A stretch of 7,495 nt of DNA from Candidatus Omnitrophica bacterium UBA1562 (GTDB lineage Bacteria; Omnitrophota; Gorgyraeia; Gygaellales; Profunditerraquicolaceae), in contig DCOU01000143.1 of assembly GCA_002322525.1 (NCBI GenBank), forward strand, positions 1 to 7,495. The letters are read 5' to 3'. Below are positions 1 to 7,495 of this stretch, piece by piece. The position numbers and the translations under genes are program-made. Numbering within the stretch: position 1 is the first letter of the stretch; each line of letters starts with the position of its first letter. Below the pieces are notes generated by a model. That model made no database searches. It saw only the letters and a program-made list of their open reading frames with translations, and was not told the DNA's origin.

Positions 1-3000
1 TGCATTATTGACAGTATCTTGGAATTCTGCATCAAAGGATGGATTTTAGTGTAAGCGAGTCCGGCATTGAGATAAGTAGAACCAAAACCTGTTCCAAAAC
101 CCCAAGCAAAACCCTGTGCAAGACCTGGCAGAAACTTGTTCCAGCTAAATAGAAAAGCATTTTCTGGTAAGTTTGCTGGGTCTTTGTCTAAGTTAGCATT
201 AGCTATAGACATCCCCACATTACCCCAGCTAACCCCCATGCCAATGCCGCCTTGAAGACCTTGATTGATTCCCTGCCAGAATAATTGTTGACCTTGTGAT
301 AGTTTAGTCGAATTTACAATGTTGTTAGACCAACGGCTTAATCCGGCACTCGCCAAATTACTTAAACCTACGCTTGCAAAAGTAATGCCAAAAACAGACC
401 AGGCCTGACCCGGGGTCAACCATTGATTCGTCATAATCCTGGAACCAACTTCAGCAAATCCGGTATTTATGCCTGCCCAAGCTAAAGGCTGGCCAATATG
501 GATCGCTGACCGTATAAGAGTCTGCCTTAATCCTTTCCCGACAATTTCTCGCGCAAGCCCATTGGGATTCAATAAAAATTTAGCTACTGTGTTAGTAGGA
601 ATAATCTTGCTGATAAGACCACTACCTCCGCTAAGCACGCCAGCAACAGCAATCGCGCCGACCCCGGCCCTAAGAGTTTCCCCTGGAGAGAGAAATTCCC
701 CCCCATTAAGATTTCCTGTTGCCATCCAATTATAACCATTACTAATAACAACTCCAGCTACAAAAGGGTAAACTATTCTTTTCAAGAGCATGCCAGAAAG
801 AGCGCGGCGAGCAGCAGCTTGAGCAGCAGCGCGGGCAGCAGCTTGAGCAGCAGCCTGGAGCGCTGGCTCCAGAATAGCTTTCTTTGCTGCTTCACCACCT
901 GCCGTCGCTAACGCAGGAGCAGCAGGAGCAGCAGGAGCAGTAAAAACAGGTATTAGTGCGGCGATAGTCACCACTACTGCGACTGTTGTGGTCGCCACAT
1001 CAACAGCCCCCATTACCCAAGCCATATTATTCTGTACATTTAATGCCTTTCCCAATGTAACAAAATCAACATATCTTTGGCCTGAGAAATCTGCCATCGT
1101 ATCAGCAGACCTGTAAGTAATTCCTGGTACCGCGGGATCAGGCTTGAAATCCTCCCCTGTCACTTGCGTAGGATGTTCAGGGCCTAATAAACCAAGCCTA
1201 CCCATAGTTGCGTTATAATAAACATCCCGGTCATTTTTTGTTACTCCAGGATGCACTAGTGTATAGGCCTCATCTAATGTTGCAGCAAATCCGCCGCCAA
1301 ATCTTGCATTGCTGCTAAAATCATTATAGAGATTGTTTATTGTACGCGAAACATTAGCTTGAAAATCTGCGTTCTTTTGCGCTACCTCTCCGGGAATAAA
1401 TACGGCATTTCCGCTATGATCTGAAGGAACAAGCAAAACTAGCTCCCGGTGATCAAACTGCATAAATTCGAAACCTTTATCCGCATCAACTTGATCTGCC
1501 CCAACCGGTGTTGCTGAAAGCACACTGCGATCTACTTCTCTATTGCCGCCGGACATCGCTGCTAGTAAACCACCGAACCCACCATTATCTCCGCTATCAG
1601 CAAGGGGCTTAGGCAGCTCTAAGGGAAGGCTTTCAAAATCGCTTCTTCCAATCCAAGCAATACTAGATCCCCCATCAGGAGTTTCGATTCTAATTGGAAT
1701 ATCATCGGCTCCCAGAACCTTCCAACCTGCCCCAAACCAATTTTCTATATCGAGAAAACCCCTATTATCATTTCTTGTTATCTTCTTTAGATCCGCAAAA
1801 GCAATATAACGAGTCTGGCTGCCGCTGGGGTCAATTATAGGTAAATATTGTGTTCCCAGCCACATCCTGCCTCCGCCATCTATAGGGATACTACCCCATT
1901 GAACTTCACTTAAAATAACATTCCCGTCTAAATCAACACTAGTAGCTTTGTTTTGATCAGCATGTCGAAGGGCAAGCTCCCCTTGTCCACTTTCGAAATC
2001 TACAAAATTCTTAAAATAAACTAAGCCCTTATCCATGCTGCCTGTGCCTGTGAAGTACCCCTCCTCCTCCAGGCCGATAGCTGGCTGCTCCTGTGGGCCG
2101 ATAGCGGCATTGGTTCGTACAGCACCGGCGAAATCACTGGTTAATGGACCAAAATCATGCGTGTAATTATATAAATCCGTGACTTCCAGGGGTTCACCTG
2201 GCAATAGCTCGACAGCAGAATTAGGATCTGTAGGATCTTCTTGCGCAAAATAATAAGGATTATCTTGATAAGAAGCTTTGGTCAGCGTAGCACGAGTATA
2301 AATTGTCCAATTAGTATCATCAGTGTTCAAAGTTGGAACTAATTTTGCGAAGGGATGTTCTGCTAAAGAATCTCCTGTTTTGGCTTTGCTGGCAGCCACA
2401 TAAAATGTTTTAAACGCCTCCTCAGATCTAGCGTTATAAAAACTTCCGAACATGCGGAAGGCTTTGGCCGGGAAATTCTGGTTACCGGTACCGGTAAAAC
2501 GATACCAAATGTTTATTGCGTCCTGCTCCGTTATCTCTCCAGAACCGCTACCAAGCAGCGATACAAGTCCGAATGTCGGACCATTGTCATTATAGCCGAT
2601 ATCCGACGGAGTAAATACGCCTCCATCTGTTGATTGAAGCAGATAAACCCCATGAAAATTACTATTATTTATTGAACCGTAAATACCTTCATCTACTCTT
2701 ACATCTTTATAGCCACTTGTTCCGGTGCCATCAACAATCCTAAAGCGGGGCAGGGTCCCAACATCTAAAACAGTATGCTGTCCAATACCGCAGATTTGTG
2801 GAGTCTCAAAATAACCATTATCTATTGTCTCTAAATATACCGGTTGAAGTGAACCATCGGGCTGGATAATCCCTAAAGCACCACCAGGAGTTATAGCATA
2901 TTGATTAACCGGCACCTGTATAGCGCTCGCTAGAGGATCGTTGATACCATTGAGATTTTTTACAACAACATTTACGCCCGGGATACCACCGCCATCTTCA

Positions 3001-6000
3001 GTCATAGGCTGAAAATAAATTCTCATTGTTGGCCCATTTGGCAGCGTGAAATCCGAGTGAGCCCCATCCGGTCCAAGTTGTGCGGCTGGAATAATAACAG
3101 GAGTAAAATTATCATTACCTCTATAACCAGATGTTGGATTACCAATTAATGGCCTGGCTCTGGCAGCTTGCGAGTTTCCTTGTCCTACAGAAGAACCCAG
3201 GACAAGTTGAACACCCATTTGTGGAGATTGCACTATAATAACATTAGCATTGTCATTGAGGACTGTTTCCGATTCCCCAGTCGTCATGTTTGGCCTAGTT
3301 ATCGTTCTGTTTGCCCAAAGGGTCTGTCCAGCAATACCTGTGCCTAGAGGCGTAAGTGCAATATACGCATCTCTGAGCGGAGCAAGTTGGAAATCTGGTG
3401 TATAGTTGTTTGCTTGTCCTTCAGCCTCTGCGGTAGAAACAACAGCAGCAGTGAGAAGTAAGTTGCAAGCAACTTCACGATTAGAAGTATCAGGCTGGGC
3501 GTGCCAGTATTCAGACGTTTTTTCTACAGCATATTGAAGTGCTTTTATAAGTGCATAGCTGTCCGGACGAGAAGCGTCACTTGGATTTAATTGATTGTTA
3601 TTGCGATTATATAGCAGTACGGCTTGCTGGCCTACAAGACCACAAGCAGCAGCTGATCCTCTTATTAAGGCAGGACTATTTGGTGACCCACCGTTTATAG
3701 TTGCGAGTAACTTTAAAGCTGCGTCACTCCAGGAATCAGTTTGATTGCTTAAGTTAAACCCACCAAACCAGCCACTAAAAGGATCCGAGAATGATTGCTC
3801 AGACCACGGATTAACCGGTTGATTGATTCCAAGCCCAGTATATGGCAAGGTAATTATAAACGGGTTATTTGGATCGAATACAGGTGGTATTTCTCCTGCG
3901 AACATTTCAGGGGGTATATACAACCTAATATCTTCTCTTCCGAATATAAGCGCGTCTGGATCAAGCAAAGCCTGGTCGGCAAGAAAGCTGCCAGGTGGGA
4001 TAACGTCGACGGCTAGTGGTTTGTCAACTAAAGATTGATAGGTATACTCTTCTCCGCTGGCAGTAGTAAAAGTAGCAGTAGTAAGACTTTTTCCAGCAAA
4101 CCCGGCACCAAGACTCCAGGTGTTAGCAGCGCTATATAACGGAGAATAGTCAATGCTGGCAATAGGCTGTGCCAGGCCCAAAAGTATATTCACCGGATCG
4201 GCAACAATATCTAAACATGCGCCTGTGGCCTGTACCTTAGTAACATGAGGTGATAAAAATTCTTGAACGGTGAGGTTTGCTGCGGGCGTTGTAAAAGGTG
4301 TTTTGTCGCTACTGCCGCTGGTTGACATTGGGAGGGCCACAAAGGTTGCATCTTTATCTATCATAAACCTGACTTGGGTATCGTAAACCCTAAAATCATC
4401 ATAGCCAATGATATCATCGCCGAATTTCTGGTCGGAATAATCAATCCCTCCGCCTGTTCCCAGATGAGCAAGAGTTACTAACTGGCCACTAGTTTCAAGG
4501 TTGCTACCAGAAGGCAGTGTAGTAGTTAATGTGGCACCTGTACTAAGATTGATAGGCATTACCCCAATACGCTCTGAGGTATTTCCAGGGGCCTGGAATA
4601 GCACGCCCAAACCTAACCCGTCGGTAGATTCAATCTTAGCATTCCGGACAGAGTTGTCAGCTGGATCATTGAAATCAAATACTGCTTCTTCATACGGTAG
4701 AAAACCAGTAGTGGGATTTACAGCTCCCGCTAACGGCCTCAATGAAAGCCCACCGCTTGCGTTGACCATATTGCCGCTTAGATTTAAGTAGGTTATTCCC
4801 CCTATCTTTATGCCATTCGTATCAAGAAGATTGTTTAGAGACGCAATAGTCGCAGGGTCAATCGAGCCTTGCTCGCCAGGTATGGACAAAATCACATTTT
4901 GATCATTAGTTTTGACCACCTGAAAACCACTCATCTCCGGAACATTAGGCACTTCTGGGCCCCAGAGTTGCGTACCATAGCCAAAGGGCAAGCCGCCTTG
5001 TAAACCATTGGTAGTAAGTTGTACCGGTAAACCAATTACGCCGTTATGGCCAAAACCATCTATATTATTGTCAGTGCTGATTTCATAACCACCACTAACC
5101 GGATTTATATATGCTAACGTACCGCTTTGTGATAACTGTGCACCTGCGCCTACCCCTTCAGTTGTTTCCAGTAGAGTAGTCCAAAATGAACTTACCAGTA
5201 AGGGCTCATCGAGTCTAAAACCTAAATTTCGCACTCCTGAAGGAGCGAGTACAGAAATGAAGCTTCCAGGTAAAACCTCGGGTGCTCCCACTGGAACACG
5301 AACGTTATCTATCACTTGTATCTGTTGCCTACCGACGTTACTATTGGATGGGTCTACTACGCCATAGTCCAACAATTTACCGTAATCCGGCAGATAATAA
5401 TTGTTACCGCTTTGTTCTACGGGATTTGTCCCAGGAATCTTGTACCAATCCTGTCCAAAAGCCTGAACGGTATGCTCTCTGGCAATTGACGGATCTAGGT
5501 TATCTTTGTCCATTAAGTCAACTGTCGCAATAAAGGAAAACTGGTCATTAATCGGAGATAGGAATTTAAGCACCGCAGTATCAACTATACCAATGGCATG
5601 TTCTCCGTAGAACTCATAATGGGCGCCTTCTGGAGTAGCTATATACACTGTGTTAGGCAAAATATTGAACCTATTATCAACAGGATTAATGGCACTATCG
5701 TATAAACCAGGACCGGTTTCCAGCTTAACATTCTGTAGATTTAAGTTTAATTCCACTGGACCTGGATTTGGAAGTGGCCGTACTATGGGGTGTGTGTCGT
5801 AATAAGGATCAGTAAAATCCAGAGGACCAGTAAAGCTAGCAACGCCACCAGAGCCAATCGTTACCACCCCTGACCAAGAGCGCTCATTGGAAACTCTGCC
5901 AGTGGGACTATTGGTAAACGTCCAGAATGGATTTGTTCCTCCATTAAAGTGGTAGGTCGCAAGGCTTTCAGTCGGCAATCCTGAGAAGATGCCTAAATCG

Positions 6001-7495
6001 GTAGTTTCGGTTGAAGGATTAGCAGGATTATCTTTGTATCCGGTAATCTCATGTGAGATCACCCCAACATCAAATCGCGTGACAGGGCCGCCATTTACTA
6101 AATCCACCTTTGCCAGATTCACGCCAACCAATAAGTCGCCGCGGGCAGAATAGCTGCCGTCAACAGTCTTAAACTCGACATCCCGGAAGTGCGCATACAG
6201 GCCTCCTCCATCAATACGGCCTAAGTCCGCCCCAGGAGAGATAATGCCTAACTCATGTTTATTTATGGTAGCGGAATAAAGGAACCCAGTAGCTCCACCA
6301 TAGAGATCCTTCATGTTGGCATTCTTAATAAAGAACTTCTGGCAGAGATCTTCCAGAGAGGATAACTGCTTTAAATCAGCCCAACCAGTATCCAATTCCA
6401 CTACTTTGTTTTGAGCATCTACCTTAGCCACATAGAGGCTGCGGTTGGGGGCTAAGAAGAGCTGTGAGACCTGTGAGCCTACTATAGGTGAAGCCATAAT
6501 GGCCAGGTCTGCCCCTATAAAATCTTCCCCTGAGAAATTCGATATGGAATCGAAATCCCATTTAGCTTGAGTATTAAGCGAACGCAAAGAGGTATTAAAA
6601 TCTGCGGCCGCTTGCCAGATTCTCGGCTGGGGGATGTGTCTAATCAAGATATTATTGTTTGGGGATCTATCTTCAAGAAAAGCCGGCCTTCCTACTGGAC
6701 GATTAACGTAAATTAGGCCGGGCATCATAATTGGATCCGCTCCGGTGAACGTTACCCCCGTGGGAGTGATGCTAGCCAAGAGAATTATAGTGAGAATAAA
6801 GGGCATACTGTTGGACCACCCTTGGGTATCGGTAGCACTAAAGTATACTGGTAAAAATTTCGACCAGTATGCTGAATTTTTAGAAGGGTCTAGGTTCGTG
6901 AGACCCGCGATAAAATCTCTCACAGTGCCACCTTTAATTGCGGAAGAAATCTGAATAGAGTCAAAAGACACCCATTGGTTTTCTCGAGTCAAAACCTGTA
7001 ACCATAACTCTGTCCCCGGCTCCCCACCAAACCTACGAGAAAAATCCACTGTGCGAAGGCTGAGTGTGCCAAGATCGTCAAGATTTAGGTTTGCTAAGGC
7101 TGCGGCGCTATGGATATGGGCAATTTGCTCCAAGGAAGTCCCGCCTTTATTATCTGTGATATACATATAAAGGACTTCGTTTCGTAAATAATAGCTTACC
7201 TTCCAGTGTGTTGCAGGATTGCTTCTCGTTATATCAGAATAGGGCAACGAAGTAGACGGCGGAGCTGCTGGTAAAGTAGAGAACGGATTTGGTGTTAATG
7301 GATTTCCACGTTGAACAGGATTTCTCGAGCTAGCCCCTGCAACCGGCGCTGGAGTAGCACTTGATGTTATGCGAGGTGGTAAAAGAATAGCATTGCCGCC
7401 GCCAAGGCCATAAGTACCTAATCCTCGCAGAGTCCCACCCGGGCCAGCCGCTTCGTTAAGCTTATTAGAAACACCTGCCCAAAATTTTGTCCAAG
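1..7495 (-). CDS. Internal fragment of a giant, probably exported, beta-rich protein with a hydrophobic C-terminal-side region; partial at both ends
   Basis: The complement is open in one frame from 7493 to 3, giving 2,497 complete codons (roughly 260 kDa) with no stop; the leftover two bases at each end agree with that single phase. The translation reads as real protein throughout: balanced composition, alternating hydrophobic strands, Trp and aromatic residues in plausible places. It contains only five cysteines (about residues 387, 1088, 1284, 1343 and 1560), as is usual for large extracellular proteins. In order it has a Pro-rich linker (19-84), a beta domain (85-185), an Ig-like edge (209-250), a long beta-rich stretch, a helical island (1255-1380), more beta-rich sequence, then a hydrophobic helix (2160-2184), Ala-rich repeats and three glycine-rich helical hairpins (2236-2479). 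No signal peptide, start codon or ribosome-binding site applies because the gene begins upstream. I recognise no named family and no catalytic motif. A cell-surface adhesin, secreted multi-domain giant protein or polymorphic-toxin-like carrier are all possible; the first two fit best. The reading frame is near certain, the function is not. Confidence 0.96.
57..284 (-). other. Glycine-rich hydrophobic helical hairpin, copy 3 (residues 2404-2479)
   Basis: The third unit has helix 1 LFWQGINQGLQGGIGMGVSW (2404-2423) continuing to SIANA, a longer loop (2434-2446) with LPENA in the place of LSPGE and LTPGQ, and helix 2 FLPGLAQGFAWGFGTGFGST (2454-2473) ending in NAGL (2476-2479). Glycine or small residues line one face with a G-x-x-x-G style pattern. 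The loop position lies about 82 residues after that of copy 2. The following residues, AYTKIHPLMQNSKILSIM, look like the start of another linker and the protein continues beyond the window. Confidence 0.6.
339..518 (-). other. Glycine-rich hydrophobic helical hairpin, copy 2 (residues 2326-2385)
   Basis: The plan of copy 1 is repeated: a first helix LIRSAIHIGQPLAWAGINTG (2326-2345) continuing to EVGSRIM, a short loop with LTPGQ (2359-2363), and a second helix VFGITFASVGLSNLASAGL (2367-2385). The loop motif lies 91 residues after that of copy 1. The second helix ends in A-G-L like copy 3, and is followed by a polar stretch (2386-2403) with Trp and Asn. Less hydrophobic than copy 1, so membrane insertion is likely but not certain. 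Confidence 0.6.
612..788 (-). other. Glycine-rich hydrophobic helical hairpin, copy 1 (residues 2236-2294)
   Basis: Two apolar helices, LLKRIVYPFVAGVVISNGYN (2236-2255) and TLRAGVGAIAVAGVLSGGSG with its continuation (2273-2294), flank a polar loop that ends in the motif LSPGE (2268-2272). Small residues recur every three to four positions in the second helix (Gly2277, Gly2279, Ala2282, Gly2285), as in helices that pack tightly in membranes. This is the first of three units with the same plan. A 31-residue stretch (2295-2325) links it to the next. Confidence 0.6.
811..858 (-). repeat. Two 24-bp direct repeats encoding an Ala/Gln/Arg helix
   Basis: Units 811-834 and 835-858 match at 22 of 24 positions. 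Together with their edges they encode QAAAQAAARAAAQAAARR (residues 2213-2230), a strict four-residue period that predicts a single straight alpha helix with Gln and Arg along one face. It separates the first hydrophobic helix from the hairpin repeats. Slippage within Ala codons explains its origin; its role may be a rigid spacer or a positively charged membrane-flanking helix. Confidence 0.9.
913..939 (-). repeat. Three perfect copies of a 9-bp repeat encoding Ala/Pro
   Basis: The plus strand shows gcaggagca three times in direct succession without mismatch. The coding strand reads APAAPAAPA (residues 2186-2194), directly after the predicted membrane helix. Perfect identity at DNA level suggests a recent slippage expansion; a unit of 9 bp keeps the frame, so length changes would alter only a Pro/Ala hinge. 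Confidence 0.9.
942..1016 (-). other. Predicted transmembrane helix (residues 2160-2184)
   Basis: Residues 2160-2184 (VMGAVDVATTTVAVVVTIAA followed by LIPVF) form the longest purely apolar stretch in the fragment, interrupted only by Asp2165 and small Thr residues. Its length is right for one membrane-spanning helix. It marks the change from soluble beta-rich sequence to a hydrophobic, glycine- and alanine-rich region that continues to the window edge. A packed soluble helix is the alternative. Confidence 0.6.
1044..3353 (-). other. Long beta-rich region 2, unrecognised (residues 1381-2150)
   Basis: About 770 residues return to strand-and-turn sequence. A Gly/Asn/Gln-rich part (1381-1500) is followed by strands including FRIVDGTGTSGYKDVRVDEG (about 1584-1603) and a mixed helical piece ITEQDAINIWYRFTG... 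SEEAFKTFYVAASKA (about 1650-1705). An acidic low-complexity patch (AAIGPQEQPAIGLEEEG) lies near 1796-1812. Further strands and Trp-containing turns follow (MWLGTQYL, ENWFGAGWKVLG), then a Gly/Ser patch GDNGGFGGLLAAMSGG ending near 1982. The last part, from FMQFDHRELVLLVPSD (2010) to TMADFSGQRYVDFVTLGKAL, is more evenly mixed and leads into the hydrophobic region. I recognise no family in it. Confidence 0.5.
2061..2108 (-). repeat. 24-bp imperfect tandem duplication in frame
   Basis: Two adjacent 24-bp units (2061-2084 and 2085-2108) match at 18 of 24 positions, including a shared core ggccgatagc. On the coding strand they encode AAIGPQEQ and PAIGLEEE, so the reading frame is kept. The patch is more GC-rich and more acidic than its surroundings, and most likely arose by local slippage in a surface loop. 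Confidence 0.75.
3354..3731 (-). other. Alpha-helical island inside the beta-rich protein (residues 1255-1380)
   Basis: Around 125 residues switch to clear helical sequence: WSDAALKLLATI (1255-1266), LIRGSAAACGLVGQQAVLLYN (1276-1296), PDSYALIKALQYAVEKTSEYW (1310-1330), NREVACNLLLTAAVVSTAEAEG (1338-1359) and LAPLRDAYIAL (1370-1380). The helices are amphipathic, spaced about 25-35 residues apart with loops rich in Asn, Pro and Asp. Two of the protein's five cysteines (1284, 1343) are here. Helix-loop-helix repeats of this size occur in alpha/alpha-toroid carbohydrate-active enzymes, but I see too few helices and no defined acid catalyst, so a scaffold or a decayed remnant is as likely. Confidence 0.5.
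3924..6746 (-). other. Long beta-rich region 1, unrecognised (residues 250-1190)
   Basis: About 940 residues rich in Gly, Asn, Asp, Thr, Ser and Pro, with short alternating hydrophobic strands broken by turn sequences such as DGGG, TGGG, NPTTG and DPSNSN. A mixed stretch at 292-400 (WQAAADFNTSL... and DLKQLSSLEDLCQKFF) has some helix; after it come strands such as LYSATINKHELGIIS and HFRDVEFKTVDG (435-446). An RGD occurs at 451-453 and a single DNNIDG acidic loop at 808-813, neither enough to call a function. Similar strand endings recur at 436-442, 728-734 and 1031-1037, which suggests several related beta-sandwich units. No enzyme motif was recognised. Adhesion, ligand binding or simply a long stalk are all compatible. 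Confidence 0.55.
6744..6869 (-). other. Ig-like terminal strands or short hydrophobic anchor (residues 209-250)
   Basis: Residues 216-242 read VYFSATDTQGWSNSMPFILT followed by IILLASI. The S-A-T-D-x-x-G-x-S-N-S-x-x-F-x-L-T-I pattern is the usual ending of cadherin-like and other Ig-like domains of bacterial surface proteins. The 12-residue hydrophobic core FILTIILLASIT (232-243) is short for a membrane span and is followed by Thr, Pro and Gly, so I favour a buried beta strand over a transmembrane helix. Confidence 0.35.
6939..7241 (-). other. Compact beta domain, jelly-roll or carbohydrate-binding-like (residues 85-185)
   Basis: About 100 residues form one self-contained unit between the Pro-rich linker and a further segment. 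It opens with two adjacent amphipathic strands around WKVSYYLRNEVLYMYITDNKGG (97-118), has a short helical stretch LEQIAHIHSAAALANLNLDDL (121-141), and closes with strands at LSLRTVDFSRRF (144-155), ELWLQVLTRENQWV (162-175) and FDSIQIS (177-183). The layout, with a Trp and a hydrophobic final strand of the form F-D-x-I-x-I, is what one sees in jelly-roll binding domains. That is a structural guess from strand pattern, not a family match; no metal-binding or catalytic residues stand out. Confidence 0.35.
7242..7439 (-). other. Pro/Ser/Thr/Ala-rich linker (residues 19-84)
   Basis: After a glycine-rich opening (GTLRGLGTYGLGGG) the protein becomes rich in Pro, Ala, Ser, Thr and Asn with few charged residues, as in PLTPNPFSTLPAAPPSTSLP. 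This composition predicts a flexible, disordered spacer between globular domains. It ends where Trp97 and a run of alternating hydrophobic residues begin the next domain. Linkers like this are common in multi-domain exported proteins, which supports a modular extracellular architecture; a globular role is unlikely. Confidence 0.6.

Noticed and set aside
469..735. Plus-strand open frame of 88 codons
   Set aside because: It lies antisense to the hydrophobic hairpin region of the giant gene, has a Pro/Leu/Ala-heavy translation without domain character, and no convincing ribosome-binding site was seen. It is a shadow of the minus-strand codons.
811..939. Clustered short repeats as a CRISPR array
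   Set aside because: The units are directly adjacent with no spacers, and they encode Ala-rich protein in frame.
1543..1809. Plus-strand open frame of 88 codons
   Set aside because: Antisense shadow, rich in Pro and Ser from complementing Gly-rich coding sequence; overlaps fully with the continuous minus-strand frame.
2482..2497. Perfect 16-bp palindrome ttaccggtaccggtaa
   Set aside because: Looks like an operator, but it is inside coding sequence and arises from the codons for a Thr-Gly-Thr-Gly-Asn run; no promoter elements lie next to it.
3795..4038. Two overlapping plus-strand open frames of about 70 codons
   Set aside because: They overlap each other in different frames and both are antisense to well-formed protein sequence on the minus strand, so neither is supported.
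4501..4791. Plus-strand open frame of 96 codons
   Set aside because: Longest plus-strand frame, but still antisense to the unbroken giant frame and without recognisable protein features.
5055..5072. DNNIDG acidic loop (residues 808-813) as a calcium-binding or dockerin-like repeat
   Set aside because: Only a single copy, without the second half of an EF-hand-like loop or the repeated pattern of TSP3 or dockerin domains.
5282..5533. Plus-strand open frame of 83 codons
   Set aside because: Antisense shadow; the translation has no hydrophobic core or known motif.
6135..6143. RGD tripeptide (residues 451-453) as an integrin-type adhesion motif
   Set aside because: A tripeptide is expected by chance in a protein of this length and nothing around it supports a receptor-binding loop.
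6745..6954. Plus-strand open frame of 69 codons
   Set aside because: Antisense to residues 181-250 of the giant protein; its acceptable-looking translation is a by-product of the complementary strand.

Overview
The whole window is the inside of one very large gene on the minus strand. Reading the complement in the frame whose codons start at plus positions divisible by 3, I find an unbroken run of 2,497 codons from 7493 down to 3. There is no stop codon, no frameshift and no gap, and both the start and the end of the gene lie outside. I number residues from the first complete codon in the window (residue 1 = plus 7491-7493; residue n has its first base at plus 7496-3n). The true protein is longer by an unknown amount at each end. 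No RNA gene, no second real gene, no promoter, no terminator and no intergenic space could be supported.

Layout in protein order (right to left on the plus strand). Residues 1-84 are a glycine-rich piece followed by a Pro/Ser/Thr/Ala linker. Residues 85-185 look like a compact beta domain, and 209-250 like the last strands of an Ig-like domain or a short hydrophobic anchor. About 940 beta-rich residues with Gly, Asn, Asp, Thr and Ser follow (250-1190). An alpha-helical island sits at 1255-1380. A second beta-rich stretch runs to about 2155. The character then changes sharply: a strongly hydrophobic helix (2160-2184), an Ala/Pro repeat, an Ala/Gln/Arg repeat, and then three divergent copies of a glycine-rich hydrophobic helical hairpin (2236-2479) that run up to the window edge.

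The composition (5 cysteines in 2,497 residues; Asn/Gly/Thr/Ser-rich beta sequence) fits an exported or cell-surface protein. The hydrophobic end suggests membrane insertion, anchoring, or a translocation or pore function. No catalytic domain was recognised. A uniform giant gene of this style, at moderate GC and with the standard bacterial code (Trp always TGG, no in-frame TGA), is reminiscent of the giant surface proteins reported from Omnitrophota and a few other uncultured bacterial phyla. That assignment is inference and not proven by anything in the window.
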